Origin: Paralichthys olivaceus
Taxonomy: Eukaryota; Chordata; Actinopteri; Pleuronectiformes; Paralichthyidae
NCBI RefSeq assembly: GCF_024713975.1
Contig: NC_091112.1
Coordinates: 6,200,501-6,264,500 of the forward strand
Direction of reading: 5' to 3'
DNA length: 64,000 nucleotides
The position numbers and the translations under genes were made by a program. The notes beneath the pieces are model-generated. The model ran no database searches, was not told the DNA's origin, and saw nothing but the letters and a program-made list of their open reading frames with translations. Positions 11,396 through 26,110 of the stretch are shown here, piece by piece; position 1 is the stretch's first letter; each line of letters begins with the position of its first letter.

Positions 11396-12004
11396 GTCAA
11401 ACCCAATCACAGAGAGGGACTGGGACGTCGAGGGCCAAACAGGGTCAACATTTATTAAACAGGATAGACAGGATATTGGATAAAGCGCAAAAATAAAACA
11501 TATTTAGGTCCGCTACATTCATCTTCTATTTACATGTCGCAGAGCCAGATGTTTGGCATCTTTTCTTGGCTGCCAGTTCATTAAAGTTTGGGGTAAAGTT
11601 CTTTGCTGAGGAAACTCTCAAGATGGAGTGAAGGTGTCCATCAGTGAGACGACTCCTGTGTTGGTTTTTGTTCATCTTCATCACAGAGAAAAGCTTATGA
11701 GTGAACTTGACGGGGCACAGACAGCAGCACTCAGGCACTGGGATCTCTGGAACACTGGAAATATAACTTAAGAACACCAAATACTCGGCAGATGAGGAGG
11801 GGCGCTCGTTCTGTGTGTGTCTAGCCGGGCATTGCGCACCGTAGCTCGGCCAGTGGAGCCTGTGCACTCCGCCTGGCTCTCTGGCCAGAGCGAGATGGAG
11901 AGAGAAAGAAGGAAAAAGAGAAAGAGATAAGCGTAAGAGACTAGGTGAACTTGAAGATCTCTGGAACGCTGGCAAAATATCATCATCAAAATCTGCGGAG
12001 AGGA
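11396..12004 (-). mobile_element. hAT transposon remnant inserted in the LINE
   Basis: The left edge reads cggtagtgtcaaacccaatc, close to the terminal inverted repeat of Charlie-like hAT elements (caggggtgtcaaactca type). On the minus strand, 11540-11720 translates to KLFSVMKMNKNQHRSRLTD followed by HLHSILRV, the conserved end of the hAT dimerisation (hATC) domain. It then runs into stops and unrelated frames, so the transposase is broken. A matching right-hand inverted repeat was not found, so that end is probably deleted. Confidence 0.7.
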
Positions 12005-12243
12005 GTAAGACTATACACCGAGCACTGCTGCCAGTAAAAAACACCTTTGGACTGCGCTCTAACGGTTTCAAGTCTCAACTGTGCAATATTCATCACACTG
12101 CATAGATACTCTTCTTTTCTTCACACTGTATTAGTTTATAGTGTTTCTGTATTTCTAGTTATTTTTTATTTTTTATCACTTACTGATCTAATTGCTGCTG
12201 TAACACTACAAATGTCCCCGATTGCTGGACTAATAAAGTAGTT
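12005..12243 (+). mobile_element. LINE 3' end, continuation after the hAT insertion
   Basis: Text actatacaccgagcactgct followed by gtgcaatattcatcacactg and ending ggactaataaag is the usual end of the ORF2 and 3' UTR in fish Rex/L2-like LINEs. It continues the fragment at 11040-11395 in the same orientation, with roughly 40 bases of the element missing at the junction. Confidence 0.75.
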
Positions 12244-12523
12244 CTTCCCTTGACTTATCGTTCTGAAGCTCAGAGGTAGAAAACTATAAAAACCTTGGGA
12301 CTGACTGTGACTGAGTGTTTACTACTGTAGAAGTAAAACAAATAATGCAGACAACTGAACGGGGATTTGAGAAACATGGAAGAAACATCTTTAAAATAAT
12401 TATGCAGTTAAAAAAATAAACAGTTAGACCTCACCGATATGGCCGCCATGCCGCGTATGGAGTCGTCACTTCCGTCTCGGGCTCAAAGGAAACACCGATA
12501 TGAAGCCCTCGCTTCCGGTGAAG

Positions 12524-12533
12524 CCTCCTTTTC
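12524..12533 (+). promoter_or_regulatory. 5' terminal oligopyrimidine (TOP) tract of rps27
   Basis: CCTCCTTTTC lies 25-34 bases before the start codon. Ribosomal protein mRNAs begin at a C inside such a tract, which places them under growth-dependent mTOR/LARP1 translational control. Just upstream are an ETS-like cttccg (about 12513) and a YY1-like gccgccatg (12442), both usual in ribosomal protein promoters. Confidence 0.65.
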
Positions 12534-12557
12534 GGCAGCGGCTATTTCCTCGCCAAC

Positions 12558-14921
<2,364 letters not shown>

Positions 14922-15111
14922 CTGTTCTCCCTGGAGCTGAAAAGGGAGAGGAGGGGATGGACCGGTTGATATCAGCGTCTTGACCCAGCTGTCTGATCCG
15001 AAATGATAAGAACGAGACCTGAAGACGAACTGGACAGCAGATGAATTTCCACTGTTCGCGTTGACAGATCGGTGGTTGCTGTAACTCCACCCTCCAACCC
15101 TGTCTCTCTTT

Positions 15112-15117
15112 AATAAA
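15112..15117 (+). terminator. Polyadenylation signal of rps27
   Basis: AATAAA lies about 190 bases after the rps27 stop. The next gene, on the opposite strand, ends within about 100 bases. Confidence 0.65.
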
Positions 15118-15207
15118 TTGTTTTGGCTAAAAGAGCAGCTCGCGTGTGGTTACTTCACTGTTTCTAATGTGCAAAGATGTGTTAGACAAAGACCTTATTT
15201 TCACAAC

Positions 15208-15213
15208 TTTATT
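15208..15213 (-). terminator. Candidate polyadenylation signal of the KCNN gene
   Basis: Minus-strand AATAAA in the text cttttctAATAAAgttgtg. It would give a 3' UTR of about 770 bases after the stop at 15976. An alternative AATAAA on the same strand is at 15375-15380. Confidence 0.4.
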
Positions 15214-15975
15214 AGAAAGTACAACAGGTGTAGAATCTGGATTTGAGGATATAATTCTGTGAGGGGCCATATTTTAAATAAACTTTTTGATTTCAGTTTT
15301 TATTAAATCAAGTTAAAGTTACTCCATCATTTGTGGTGTGAGTTTGTCTTATGTTTGGCTTTAATCATGAATTATTTATTGATACGATTAATCTGAAATA
15401 AAATTTCTGTTGGACTAAAACCCAAAGCCCTTCAGAGTCCTAAAGTAGTGGTTCTTAACTTGGGGTTTGTAGACCTCAGGGATACGATGGTGCACTGCCA
15501 GGTCATCTGTAGGAAGTTTCCAGATTCATCCATTAAAATGATATATGAGTATTCTGTGTTGAAACTTGCAAATTGAATGTTAGATAAAACGTTCAAATGT
15601 TACATTTTACTTAATTTCAGTAGCTGAACGTGGAATTATGTTTGACACTTAGATGGTTAATATGTCGAAGCAGATGCATGTTGATAAATGTTCGGTTTGG
15701 TTGCACATCTTGTTTATCAGTAACTCCAGAGATGTAAAAACCCCTCATGAAAAGTGAAATATGACTAAAGTCTACATTTTAATTTTGTGATATTAACACA
15801 GAAAATGGTCTACCTATGCTTTTTTTCAACCATTTTACATAACTTCTGCACTTCCTTCACTTCTGAGATAACAAATGTCCAGACAAGAACATTTCAGCTG
15901 TATTATGAGCTCATGAATCCACCTGCAGCACCTTGAAGAGCCTCCAGCTGTGCGTCGCCTCCCTCAGCCTCTTCT

Positions 15976-18900
15976 CTAACTGTTGCTTCCACTCACGCTG
16001 GCCGTCTCTGACTTCGCCTCCCTCTCCCTGAGCAGGTGGCGGATAGAGGAGTTCTGCGTGGACAGGGTGTTGGACAGGAGAGGCATCAGGCTCCTGAAGC
16101 CCTCCCTAAGCTCCTCCACGTGCTTCTCCAGGATGTGGATGTGTGAGTCCAGCTCCCCCCTGCAGCCCTGCACCTCGGACAGCACGTCGTACATCAGGCT
16201 CTGCATCTGCGTTGGGGTTTGACGTCCACGGCGGTGCACAGTAGGGCGGAAAAAGAGAAGGCATCAGGGACGATTAGATACTACTTTGTTGAGGTTTCCA
16301 CAGGATGGGGTTTAAAATGATGCGTTCACTTGCCTCTCTCACCTTGCCAAGGTCCACTAATGTGTTGCTTTGGTCTGCGAGTAACCTCTTCTCCATCTTC
16401 ACACGACGCAGCCTGGAGACAAAAGTATCTTATATGGGTCCTGCAGGAGGTTGATGTGATGTTAATACATGAGAACTGATGAGAGGAGGAATTTAAAGGG
16501 TCAGTTCAACCACATTACGAAAAAACACAACAGTTGCTGGATAATTTAAAAACAGTTCCTCAAGTAGCAATATGTGTATTACTTTCATTCATTAGCTATT
16601 AGTCGTCACTATCTTCTGCTCATACCAGTTTGTGAAGCTTTGAGTTCTACTTTCTTTTCTAAGAAGATGAATTTTTTATTTCTTCTTTTAAAATTTTACA
16701 AAATCTCACTTTAAATTTCTAATGCAACCAGGAGCAAAAGGGCCCCAAAGTACTGCACAGCTACTTAATGAGTCTTTATATAGAGGGTTGCTCAATCTGT
16801 GATTTGGGTGAACTGACCCTTTTAAGTGTCTGGTCAATAAATCGCTTCACTTTAAGATTTAAGATTTAAAAGCCTAAAATATCACGTTGAAATTTCCCCT
16901 TTTTTTTAAATTACAGATCATTTAAAATTTAAAAAAATCAATCAATCAAATAAATTGAAAACTGCCACAAACATTAGAAATACATCAGGAAAAGGTGTAA
17001 AACCAAACACAACTTAATGTAAAAAGCACCTGTACATGTTTCATTGCTGACATACGACGTATAAAGTGAAAAGGCCGTTACAGCTTGATACCAGGGTTCA
17101 GTGTCTTACTGGTGGATGGCCAGAAGCAGCTTCCTCTGGTGCATGCGGACTCGGGTGTTATCTCTTTCTCTCGACAGCTTAGTGTGTTTGTAGATGAGCC
17201 AAGTCTCTCTCAGCACATTCGCCGCAGCTATTTTTTGCTAGTGAGAGGACGCAGAAGAAGAAAACACCCACAGGGGAATAATTTTATGTTCATGCACATA
17301 ACCTCACTGGGCTGTTATTTACTGCACACGCTGAATAACAACGACCAGACTAAATTGTACTTCAGCGAGTTTGTCTCGTTCTCGGCTCATGGGCTCATGA
17401 GGTGGGATAATTCTGCTGTTTTCATTAGTGAAGTGTCGGGATCGCACAGCGAGACAAAGTTATACAGAGCAACAAGACAGGCTGCTCGGATATAAGCAAC
17501 TTGATCTGGAGTGAAACAATTTATTTCTAGCTGTGCAATTTCACTTTTATGAATGTGCAATGCTGTTACATTGTATATATTCTGTTAAGGTTGTATATAT
17601 TATTTTCCATTTTTATATCTCAGAGTGAGGGATCCCCCTCCACAATTACAAATTAACAACAATGATAACATTCATGAGAAAAGACAGTGTCTAACAACCA
17701 AAAGAAGAAACCGGCTGAGAGGTCATATATTGTGTGTTTCTTTGGGTTATATTTAGTTTATATAATGATGCACAGCACAGACACACTCATGCACATGTTG
17801 GTATTCACCCTCTTCGAGATGTGTGAGTCCATCATGAAGTTGTGAACATGTTTCTCTGCTCGCGTCAGCTCCAGCTTCCTGGCAACCACCGCCACCACCA
17901 GCACTGTGCAGCCGGCTCCCTGCAAGAGACGGAATCAGACGCTTATATTGTGATTATTCAGAATCTGGATTTATCCATATCGCCACGTGCTTACCATTAT
18001 ACCAGTGAGGAGGCAGATGCTGCGTCCACAGTAGGTGTGAGGAACCACGTCTCCGTACCCAATGGACAGGAATGTGACGGAGACCATCCACAGGGCCTCC
18101 ATGTAGTTGCTGCTGAGGTCTCTGTAGTTGTGGTGTCTGAAGGAACAATAAATTAACTCGTGATCACACTGTGCAGCCTCTTCCACCACGTATACTGCAC
18201 TAAACCATAAACTGAATATAAAATATTGCATATGCACTACTTACTCACTTAATTAAAGACTTTTGTTTCCAAATTGATTTGGAAACAAAAGTCTAGGATT
18301 TGAATTCATCCTGATATTTTAAGAGCTTCATTTTGTCCTGAATTTGTTGAATGTTTGAATTTCACATTTCCGATGTAACCGCTCCACTCCTGTGTAGACT
18401 CTAACCTCTCACACACATGTAAACCCCACGCTGCCACGATCCACAGAGAAACGCTGAAGATCATCAGCACGGTGCCGGGGTACGTCGTCATCAGAGTTTT
18501 CCCCACGAACCGGGTGTTGAAGTGAATCTGAGGATCACAGAGGGAAGGTTTTACGTCAGCACTTTGACAGTAGGGGGCCCTATTTAGACAGATTATTTAG
18601 GCTAGTACCTGTCAGATTATGATTATATAAAAGAGAGGAGATATGGGATGAGAAATATTTGTTCTCAATCTGGCCTGATACATGGATTGCAGGTTTGGAA
18701 CTGCAGGGGGGGGGCAAAGATCATTTTCATCACTGTTAAATACTATAAATACAGGAAGGGATCAGTCAGGTGGATATTATCATCTGTGAAAAAGAAAGCA
18801 GACGTGTAGTGATGGAAGTAATCAAGGTAAACCACAAGGAGTAAAACTTTAGTAGCCACATCTCAGGTGTCACATGTCTACAGGCCCCTCGGCCCATCTG

Positions 18901-21314
18901 GAAATAAAACACAAACAGATGAAACATTCATAGAGGAAGCACAGCCATAAATATTGGCCCCATGTAGTCCCCTCTTCTCTGCATTATAATCCAGTTAACC
19001 CCACAGCCAGACTCTCCACTGGTGACCTCTGACCTTGTTGAGCGCTCCAATGCTGCGGGACGCGGTGTCGGTGAAGAGGCGGCTGTGCAGCATCATGGAG
19101 CGTCCCAGCAGGTAGAGCCTGAGGAACATGGGCAGAGCCAGCACGATCTCCAGCTCCGTCTCCGACAGCGACAGGCGAGTCGTGGTCTGCTGCAGGTACG
19201 ACAGCAGGCCCACGGGATAGGGATGTATGGCCACCACCGCCAGCTCCAGGGCTATCAGAGCCAAGCGGTCGGTCGTCATGGCAATACGCCAATCCTCAGC
19301 GCCAATGTCGTGGACGTAGAGCTGGGTGGGGGGGCAGAGCATTACAGTGCTGTAAAGAGCTGGTTTACATAAATCTGTGAGGTCAGAAGATTAAAGGGAA
19401 AGTGCAAAAAAGAAATTATACGGACACCTTCATCTCTTTAGACCTTTAAAAATCCTTCAACGCTCAGAGTCATGTCCACACGACGACTATAAACTGTCAC
19501 AAGGACACTTTGGTTTATTTTACTGAGCCACAGAAGAAACTGCTGCTATAGAAACTCGTGATGTTCCAATATATAAGTTCTGAAAACAATTCTTTCAATA
19601 TTTCACCAACTTTTTAAATCTGTGAGGAAACCTCAGAGGAGGATATACTACTTCTACTTCTACTACTACTTCTACTACTTCTACTTCTAATAATAATAGT
19701 GATACATTTTATTTTAAAGCACTTTTAACAATGCTTGAAGAAACTACACTGGATTAAAAGACAGTAAGCAGATCAAATCTGCAACACTCATTATAATCAC
19801 AGAGTTAAATTTAAAATACATGGTTTTGAAAACTGTTTTGAAGGTGGACAAAAAACATTTATTATTCAAACTGTCAATGAGCAGATACCTGCACCTCACA
19901 GCAGTGGTACGCCACGATGAGGCCGAGCAAGATGAACGTGGACAAACTGATGATGGACTTGAGTGCGAGGGAGTAAATGGAGCTCTGCAGAAAACACACA
20001 CACACACAATGTGCATACATGACATCATTGTCAGCTGATGGCTCAATCTAAAAAATGGCAGTGATCCTGTGTAATCTCCTCATCTTACATACTTTACATC
20101 TACATAATCCACTATTGATATAATGAACATGATCTCATGAACTTACTGTGAATTCTCCTGAGGCTGCTGTTGTATCTGTTCTCCCACTGACTCAACACAT
20201 TTTACGATGCAGCTCATGATGAACAGGTTTAGTGTTTTTTCACAGAACACAGTGAAAGAAAATCTAAATGACATGTGCAGTAAAATTGAAGAGAAAAACT
20301 AATGCTGGGCTTTTGTCAGCAAGGAAAAGATCTGCAATTATTCTTCTTAAAAATCTTTTTTTCTTGACTCTTGAAAAACCTTTGCAGCCCAGCATCACGT
20401 TCACATCTCACATGTGTGCTCATCGTTTCATTCTGTTTTCCCTTTGACCCTCTGACCTTGCTGTAGACGCTCCAGGAGAGCTCCGTTTCCGTCACCATCA
20501 TCACCACCCCGAATATCCCCACCGCCAGGGCGCAGTCGCTCAGCTGCTGCCTCCTCAGGAACAGAGCCCTCCTGCGGACCAGCCGCCAGCCGATGCTGTG
20601 GGTCTTCCAGTAGTGGTCGTCCTTGCCGTCCACCTTTTGCTTTGGGCTGGGCGGAGGACTGGGGCTGGAGCTGGAGCTGGAGCTGGGGCTGGGACACTCG
20701 GCCCCCGGCAGCAGGCCTTTAGCGTGAGACACGTCCTGATGGTACTGGGATGTTTCACTTTGTGGCTGGAGGTCGTCGTCTTTGCTGGTGATGATGATCT
20801 CTGGGAGATTCTGGCGGTCGTGCATCTCCAAACAGACGCTGCCCCGGCCCTCAACATCCTTGATGTCTAAATGGGACCTGCAGGGGCCCTTGAAGGGGGA
20901 CCGGCAGGGAGAAACGGGGACGTCAGTGAAAGAAGTGACTTTTTCTTGGAGTCTGTGTGAACCTACGTTTTTGGCTTTGCGCTGTTGATTCCGCTCCTTG
21001 TGTGCTGGAGTTTTGCTCCCCCCTGACCTTTTCTCACATTTCTTCTCTTTGCCTTTGGCTTTGCATCCTCTCTGTTTGGAGCGAGGGGAAGACGTGACGT
21101 ACAGGTGGCCGTTGTACAAAGGTGTGGCGGCCATGGCCTGGGTTCTGTCCAGCCACACGGTGTGATCGGCTGACGTCTGGATCGTGTGATGGATCCCGCA
21201 CTGTGGGGAGCAGGCCTGAGGTGGAGGGACCATCCTCGACGGTAGGAGGGGTCGCTGGTCCTCCACCTCGTCTCCACTCACCACCGACAAGTTGATAGAG
21301 GGGGAGTGCTCCAT
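15976..21314 (-). CDS. Small-conductance calcium-activated potassium channel (SK type, KCNN1-3 family; kcnn3-like by location)
   Basis: Nine minus-strand exons: 20457-21314, 19889-19984, 19034-19321, 18406-18527, 17995-18136, 17809-17919, 17110-17237, 16343-16412 and 15976-16206. All junctions keep frame and give 681 residues. The first exon encodes a 286-residue cytosolic N-terminus with a Ser/Pro run, ending in S1 ([17 protein letters not shown]). S2-S4 follow (ADEDWRIAM-like block AEDWRIAM, then [19 protein letters not shown]). The selectivity filter [14 protein letters not shown] sits at about 479-492. The calmodulin-binding region ([18 protein letters not shown] to VDLGK) spans about 516-605, followed by a coiled-coil tail. 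The channel opens when calmodulin on its tail binds calcium, producing afterhyperpolarisation at the plasma membrane. The S3-S4 region ([11 protein letters not shown]) and the C-terminus differ from tetrapod SK1-3, so the paralogue is not settled. Position beside 1q21 orthologues favours kcnn3. Confidence 0.93.
18257..18294. other. Near-perfect inverted repeat in a KCNN intron
   Basis: Two 18-base arms (agacttttgtttccaaat and its exact reverse complement) are separated by only two bases (tg). It lies in the 269-base intron between the exons for the S5 region and the pore. Either DNA strand can form a tight hairpin. No mobile-element ends flank it. Confidence 0.95.
19646..19702. repeat. Imperfect (CTT/ACT)n trinucleotide microsatellite
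   Basis: Alternating cttctacttctactactact units followed by taataataatag. It lies in the KCNN intron between exons 2 and 3. Confidence 0.85.
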
Positions 21315-23719
21315 GATGAGAGGGTTAAAGGTGAAGATTCAATGGATCTTTTTGGGTTTGAGCAAAGATGGTAAGATAGAAAGACAGAAGTTAGACAATG
21401 TAGTTTAAATGTTTTGAAGGTTTACTCACCAGACTTTCTTTATCTGTAACATGATTTTGGAAATAATTCAGATTATGTGAAAACCAAATGTCTTTTATCA
21501 TAATTTGCCCATTCACATACTTTTGTTGTAGGGCTCAGTCAATAAGATTTAGACACAAATTCAACTTAGTTTAACATACTTTACTTTTAATTTACTTTAC
21601 AATCACTAAACTATAAGTTCCTAATATTAAAATGCCTAATTAATTTAAAAACATCTCTTATCTTTATTCTTACCTTTTCAGTCTGCAATCTGCTGCGAGG
21701 ATGAAAAAATATTTTCTTTTTTAATATTCAGACTCCTGTTGGTCACATCTGCCTGAATCACAAAGAGATCCTCCGAGTAAAGTCCTGCTGCAACTTCAGA
21801 TCAACCAAACACATCACTTCCATCGAGGAAGAATTCAAATTTGAAAACAAATCAAGCTGCAGCGCCAAAGAACTCCGATGTGATCAGATCCAAATATTCC
21901 AGTTGTCCTCAGTCTGCATGTATGAACTTTCCAGCAATCCATCAGCAGCCTCAGCACCGCAGAGCCCCTCCCATACATTCAGGCAGAGGTTATGAACTCA
22001 TCCTGCCTGTGCCGACACACAAGGTAAATACCCACATTGATATCCATGACGTTTTCTGGCCATTTATTCCCTTGTTTGGCCGTTTCCTGATTCATGACTG
22101 TCCACCATCAGGACATCTTCCTTAAAGCTGCAGGGGCTTAATGACTGCAGAGACTCTAAGTTGCAGATGTTGCGTGGAGCAAAGGCAAAGAATGTGTCAT
22201 CTGTCAGGAGGTTTTTTTTTTTTTTTTTTTTTAGCCGGGATTGGCAGATTTCCTCCTCCATGCATGTGTGTGGGAAGGGGGGGTGCCTGCTTCTACATGG
22301 GTGCCTTGGTGTCAATCATCAACCTGATCAGAAATGACAATAAATCACTTTTCATTTGTGCCATCATCAGTTGATGTCATTATTGTTCGGGGAGAATTCT
22401 AAATGGTTTGTCCAAACTTTAAATAAATCAATTTTCAAAAGAAAACAACACTCCTCAGTATCAATTCAGCAGATTAGTATCGCAGATTAATCAAGTGAGA
22501 CAGAGAGCCGATGCTTATGAGCTTATGAAATATCAAATATGTCACTTCTTAACCGAACAATATGCAGAGACCCGGGGAGGAGTATTAAGCATTAAAGTCA
22601 TAACAATGACATTCAGCATCATTTATTTATCTAAATCCTCGTGACAGATGGGTCCACAGATAATAGATCTCCCTCCAAATGGAAAGGCCCAAGGAGCAAA
22701 GGGTGGGCGGAGTGCATCCGGATAGTAGCGGGATAAAGGACAGCGTTATCTAATCTGAAGACAGCACGTAGTTAAAAATGGTGACTGTCCAGTGGGAGAG
22801 CAACAAAACAGTCTGATCAGCCGGTATGATTTCTGCCTCCTCAGACGTCCCTCCAGATGTAAAGCAGATTCATTACGCTGAACCGACTCAGTCCTACTCT
22901 GAGACTTAGCCAGATGCTATTGTCTGGGTTTTGTTTTGTGTTGATATTCTGCAGACGAGAAGCTCCCCACTGTCTGCGCCTCAGAGCGCCACTGTCAACA
23001 CCAAACCCTTGTGGATGATGCAATCTAGTAAATCAGACAGTATCTCACACTCTGAATATATGACTTTGCAGGAATATAAAGCAAAACTGACTCCACTGAA
23101 ATGACAGAGGCTGAAATGCTCCTAAGTTATGGTGTTGTTTTAATAACAAGATGCTGACAGGATATATGCACATCTGCAAGGCTTAAAATTAATTCAAGCC
23201 TGCAGCCAAGTGCTTGTAAATCCCGGCTGTTGTAGCTGCACGGGAGCTAAGTATGTCAATTTGTTTTTGCCTCTGTGGCTGTTTGCCAGTGCATCTTCAA
23301 TTAGTCTCTTCCATTGCAAATCATCCTTTGGCTGCTATAAGCAAGTGAAATTAAATATTTTGAGTCCACTAATTGCTGCGGCTGGTAAATGGCAAATCTG
23401 CTCTGCACTGAATCTTAAGCGAGGGTCAGTTAATCCTCTGGTCAGGATGTTGATTGCATCAGTCTCGATCGGCAGGGAAGTATTGGTCACAAGATGAATA
23501 AGTTCTATTAGGAAACAAACATTGGACACTTATGTTTGAAAGGTTAAAGGCTCGATAGGAAATAAAGTAATGGTTTGAAAGTTCTTAGAAATACGCTTAT
23601 TTACTTTCCAGCCAAGAGTCGTATGGAAAAATTGATGCCTCTTTAATATCTCTGTGTTCCCATTAAGTTAACTTAACATCAATATAGAAATAATATGCAA
23701 ATAGGCTGCAACTGGTAAA

Positions 23720-24365
23720 TAAATAATATCAATACATTTGTAAAAATGCCACCAAGGCATATTATCGTCCCTCCATCTTTGTTCGGATGGTTTTTATTGG
23801 TGTAGTAAACTATCTCTTCTGACTGTAGCTTCATAGAGCTCAAAGCTCCATTCGCTGCTATTAGCATAACAAACTTGAATCTCGCACCAGAACCTGAATT
23901 AAATGTCCTCTAAACGAGCCTGATGTTTTTCATCAAGAGCCATGAATCATTTCAGGAGAAACTCACAATAAAAGAAAGAAAAGAAAAACCCTGTCCAACA
24001 ATGTTAAAGAAAGTGAAAAAAAAACCCTGGATCTGTTCCATTAATGTAATCTGCTCCAAAAACCAATGGGTTCTTTTTGGCTGACCCCCCATCCTTCCAT
24101 CAAGTTCCAACAAGATTGGTTGAGTAGTTTTTGTGTAATCCTGCAAACAAACAGACTAACAGCAATGAAAATGGAATGACACATGAGCAAACAGCCTAAT
24201 CCCATCAGTCCCCTAATTAAACTACGTTTAAATTCACTTAATCCAGATTTCATCAAGATCCTTGAATTATTCTCTGAAAAATCGAAATTTCATGGAAATC
24301 GGCTGTGCAGTTTATGCGTGATCCTGCTAACTAACGGGATCACAGAAGAAAACCCCCTCGGCAGA
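23720..24365. repeat. MITE-like interspersed repeat, copy 4 (possibly two nested copies)
   Basis: Contains the phrases ccatccttccatcaagttcc, gtagtttttgtgtaatcctg and atttcatggaaatcggctgt. It ends with cccctcggcagagttaa, the far-edge motif of the family at 1684-2255. The phrase gtaatcctgc occurs twice (about 24136 and, as gtgatcctgc, 24317), which suggests one copy inside or beside another. Confidence 0.5.
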
Positions 24366-26056
24366 GTTAACTGTGGGCAGATGAATTGTATTGTGGGTAA
24401 TGTGGCTGCCAGATTATTTGGAAGAATGTTTGGGATAAATAAGATTTTATCTCTGATTCAGTTGCATCACACTGTCCAACTGCAGAGGTGCGATGCTAAA
24501 CTGTGGGAGTAAACTTTTATTATTTCGCACCATTAAGTTTTATTGGATGACTTCTGTCCAGCTCCTCTGGGCTTGCTGGAGCCAGGACGTAATTGTCCAC
24601 TAGAAGAGAACTTCATCCACTCAACTCCATTCAAGACTAAAGATAAGGCCACTCTGACAAATCAGACGTCACAGGTGAGTGGATGTATGTGCTGGTTTTG
24701 TCGATAACACCCTATTAAGTGGAGGGGACGTGTCAGCGTCGGGGAGGGCCCAATCTAATCAGCAGAGTAATTAAAAACACACAGCACAGCAGCCCTGATG
24801 GCTGCACTGTCAGAGGCCGGCGTTCAGCATTTAACACAGAGAGCGAGAGAGAGGAGGGGGGTGAGGTGAGGTGGATTCATGCCAGGAAGGAGCTGTGGTC
24901 GTCACTGCTGCCGTGCAATTAAAATCACAATCAGGATCAACAGGACCAATAAAAGAGACACATCAAATGTCAGCCGTCCAGAGAGTGATGTGTGGAACTA
25001 TCAGCAGAATATAATTGTCCACATGATTTTATTAATCCTGATCATTGATGTGGCTCTAATTCACACCCTGCTCTGTTTCCACTCATTTACCTGCATTGTT
25101 TCCTAATTAGCTTCCTCTTTATAGCATTCCCTCTCATCAACCCATCATTGAGGGTTTCAGTTAGCCTTGTGTCCACCTTGTTAATTAACACCATCACCTT
25201 CCCTCCACCTCCCACCAATTCAAATAAAATCTCTCCTCCTGCAGGTACCTTCATGCAGTTGGAGAACAATCCACCAGATGTCACCCACGCCTCAGTGGCT
25301 CCTCATGTGTGTTTTTATGAAGCCAATAAATAAATTTTGCTTCTGGCACTAAACAGCACAAGGAGCATTTTATGTGCAAAGTCAATTTGGCATAGTTAAG
25401 TAGCCGTGTTGCAGGGGATGCAGCAGCAACAGGATGCTCCTCCTGCCATGACACATTGCTGACGCCCCACACAGTGGCCTCGCTCCTCGCCTGGTGCAGT
25501 TTTTCTGCTGTAACCGGTGACCTGGCCGTCCCTCTTCCCTCCTCCGAGGGCCACTTTCCATCCTGTGTGTGCAGCCGAGCATGAATCTGTGGCTCGGGAG
25601 CAGTCTGGATGTGTGACAGGCTGCCGAGCAGAGGGGGTAATTCCGAAGGGCAGTAGAAGTAATAGGGTAATCTATTATACAGTCCAGCTCTTTCTTCCTC
25701 CTCTCTTCATCCCCCCTCCTCCTGCTCCTTTTCCTCTTTCTCAGTCTTTCGGCCTCTCGCTGCCTCTGCCCTTACATCAGCATTTTGTGAGGACAAATGA
25801 GAGGAAGAGTTTAACCGTGCACATTTCCGTTGCACCTCCTGCAGAGTCCAGCACTTTCTCAATTAAACTGGAGTCCATCTGCCCTGCTGATTCAAAGCTG
25901 ACCCCTCTGTTAAATGTGTGTGTGTGTGTGTGTGGTGGGGGGCGCAGACCCGTACGCTTTCCACTCCAGCAGTGCGTGACTGTCACCACTGTGGTGTGTT
26001 ATCATATGTGCAACCAGCTGCTGTATATTTTTTGACACATGCTCAACCAGCCATAA

Positions 26057-26110
26057 CACACACACACGCACGCACACACACACGCACACACACACGCACA
26101 CACACACACA
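26057..26110. repeat. Imperfect (CA)n microsatellite
   Basis: CA run interrupted by four CG units. It lies in the presumed upstream region of the nicotinic receptor gene. Confidence 0.95.

Noticed and set aside
17085..17495. 136-codon plus-strand ORF
   Set aside because: It is antisense to a real KCNN exon (17110-17237) and continues into intron; no domain.
20428..21277. Alternative frames of about 90-104 codons within the first KCNN exon
   Set aside because: They are shadow frames; only the 21314 frame continues into S1 and joins the next exon in phase.
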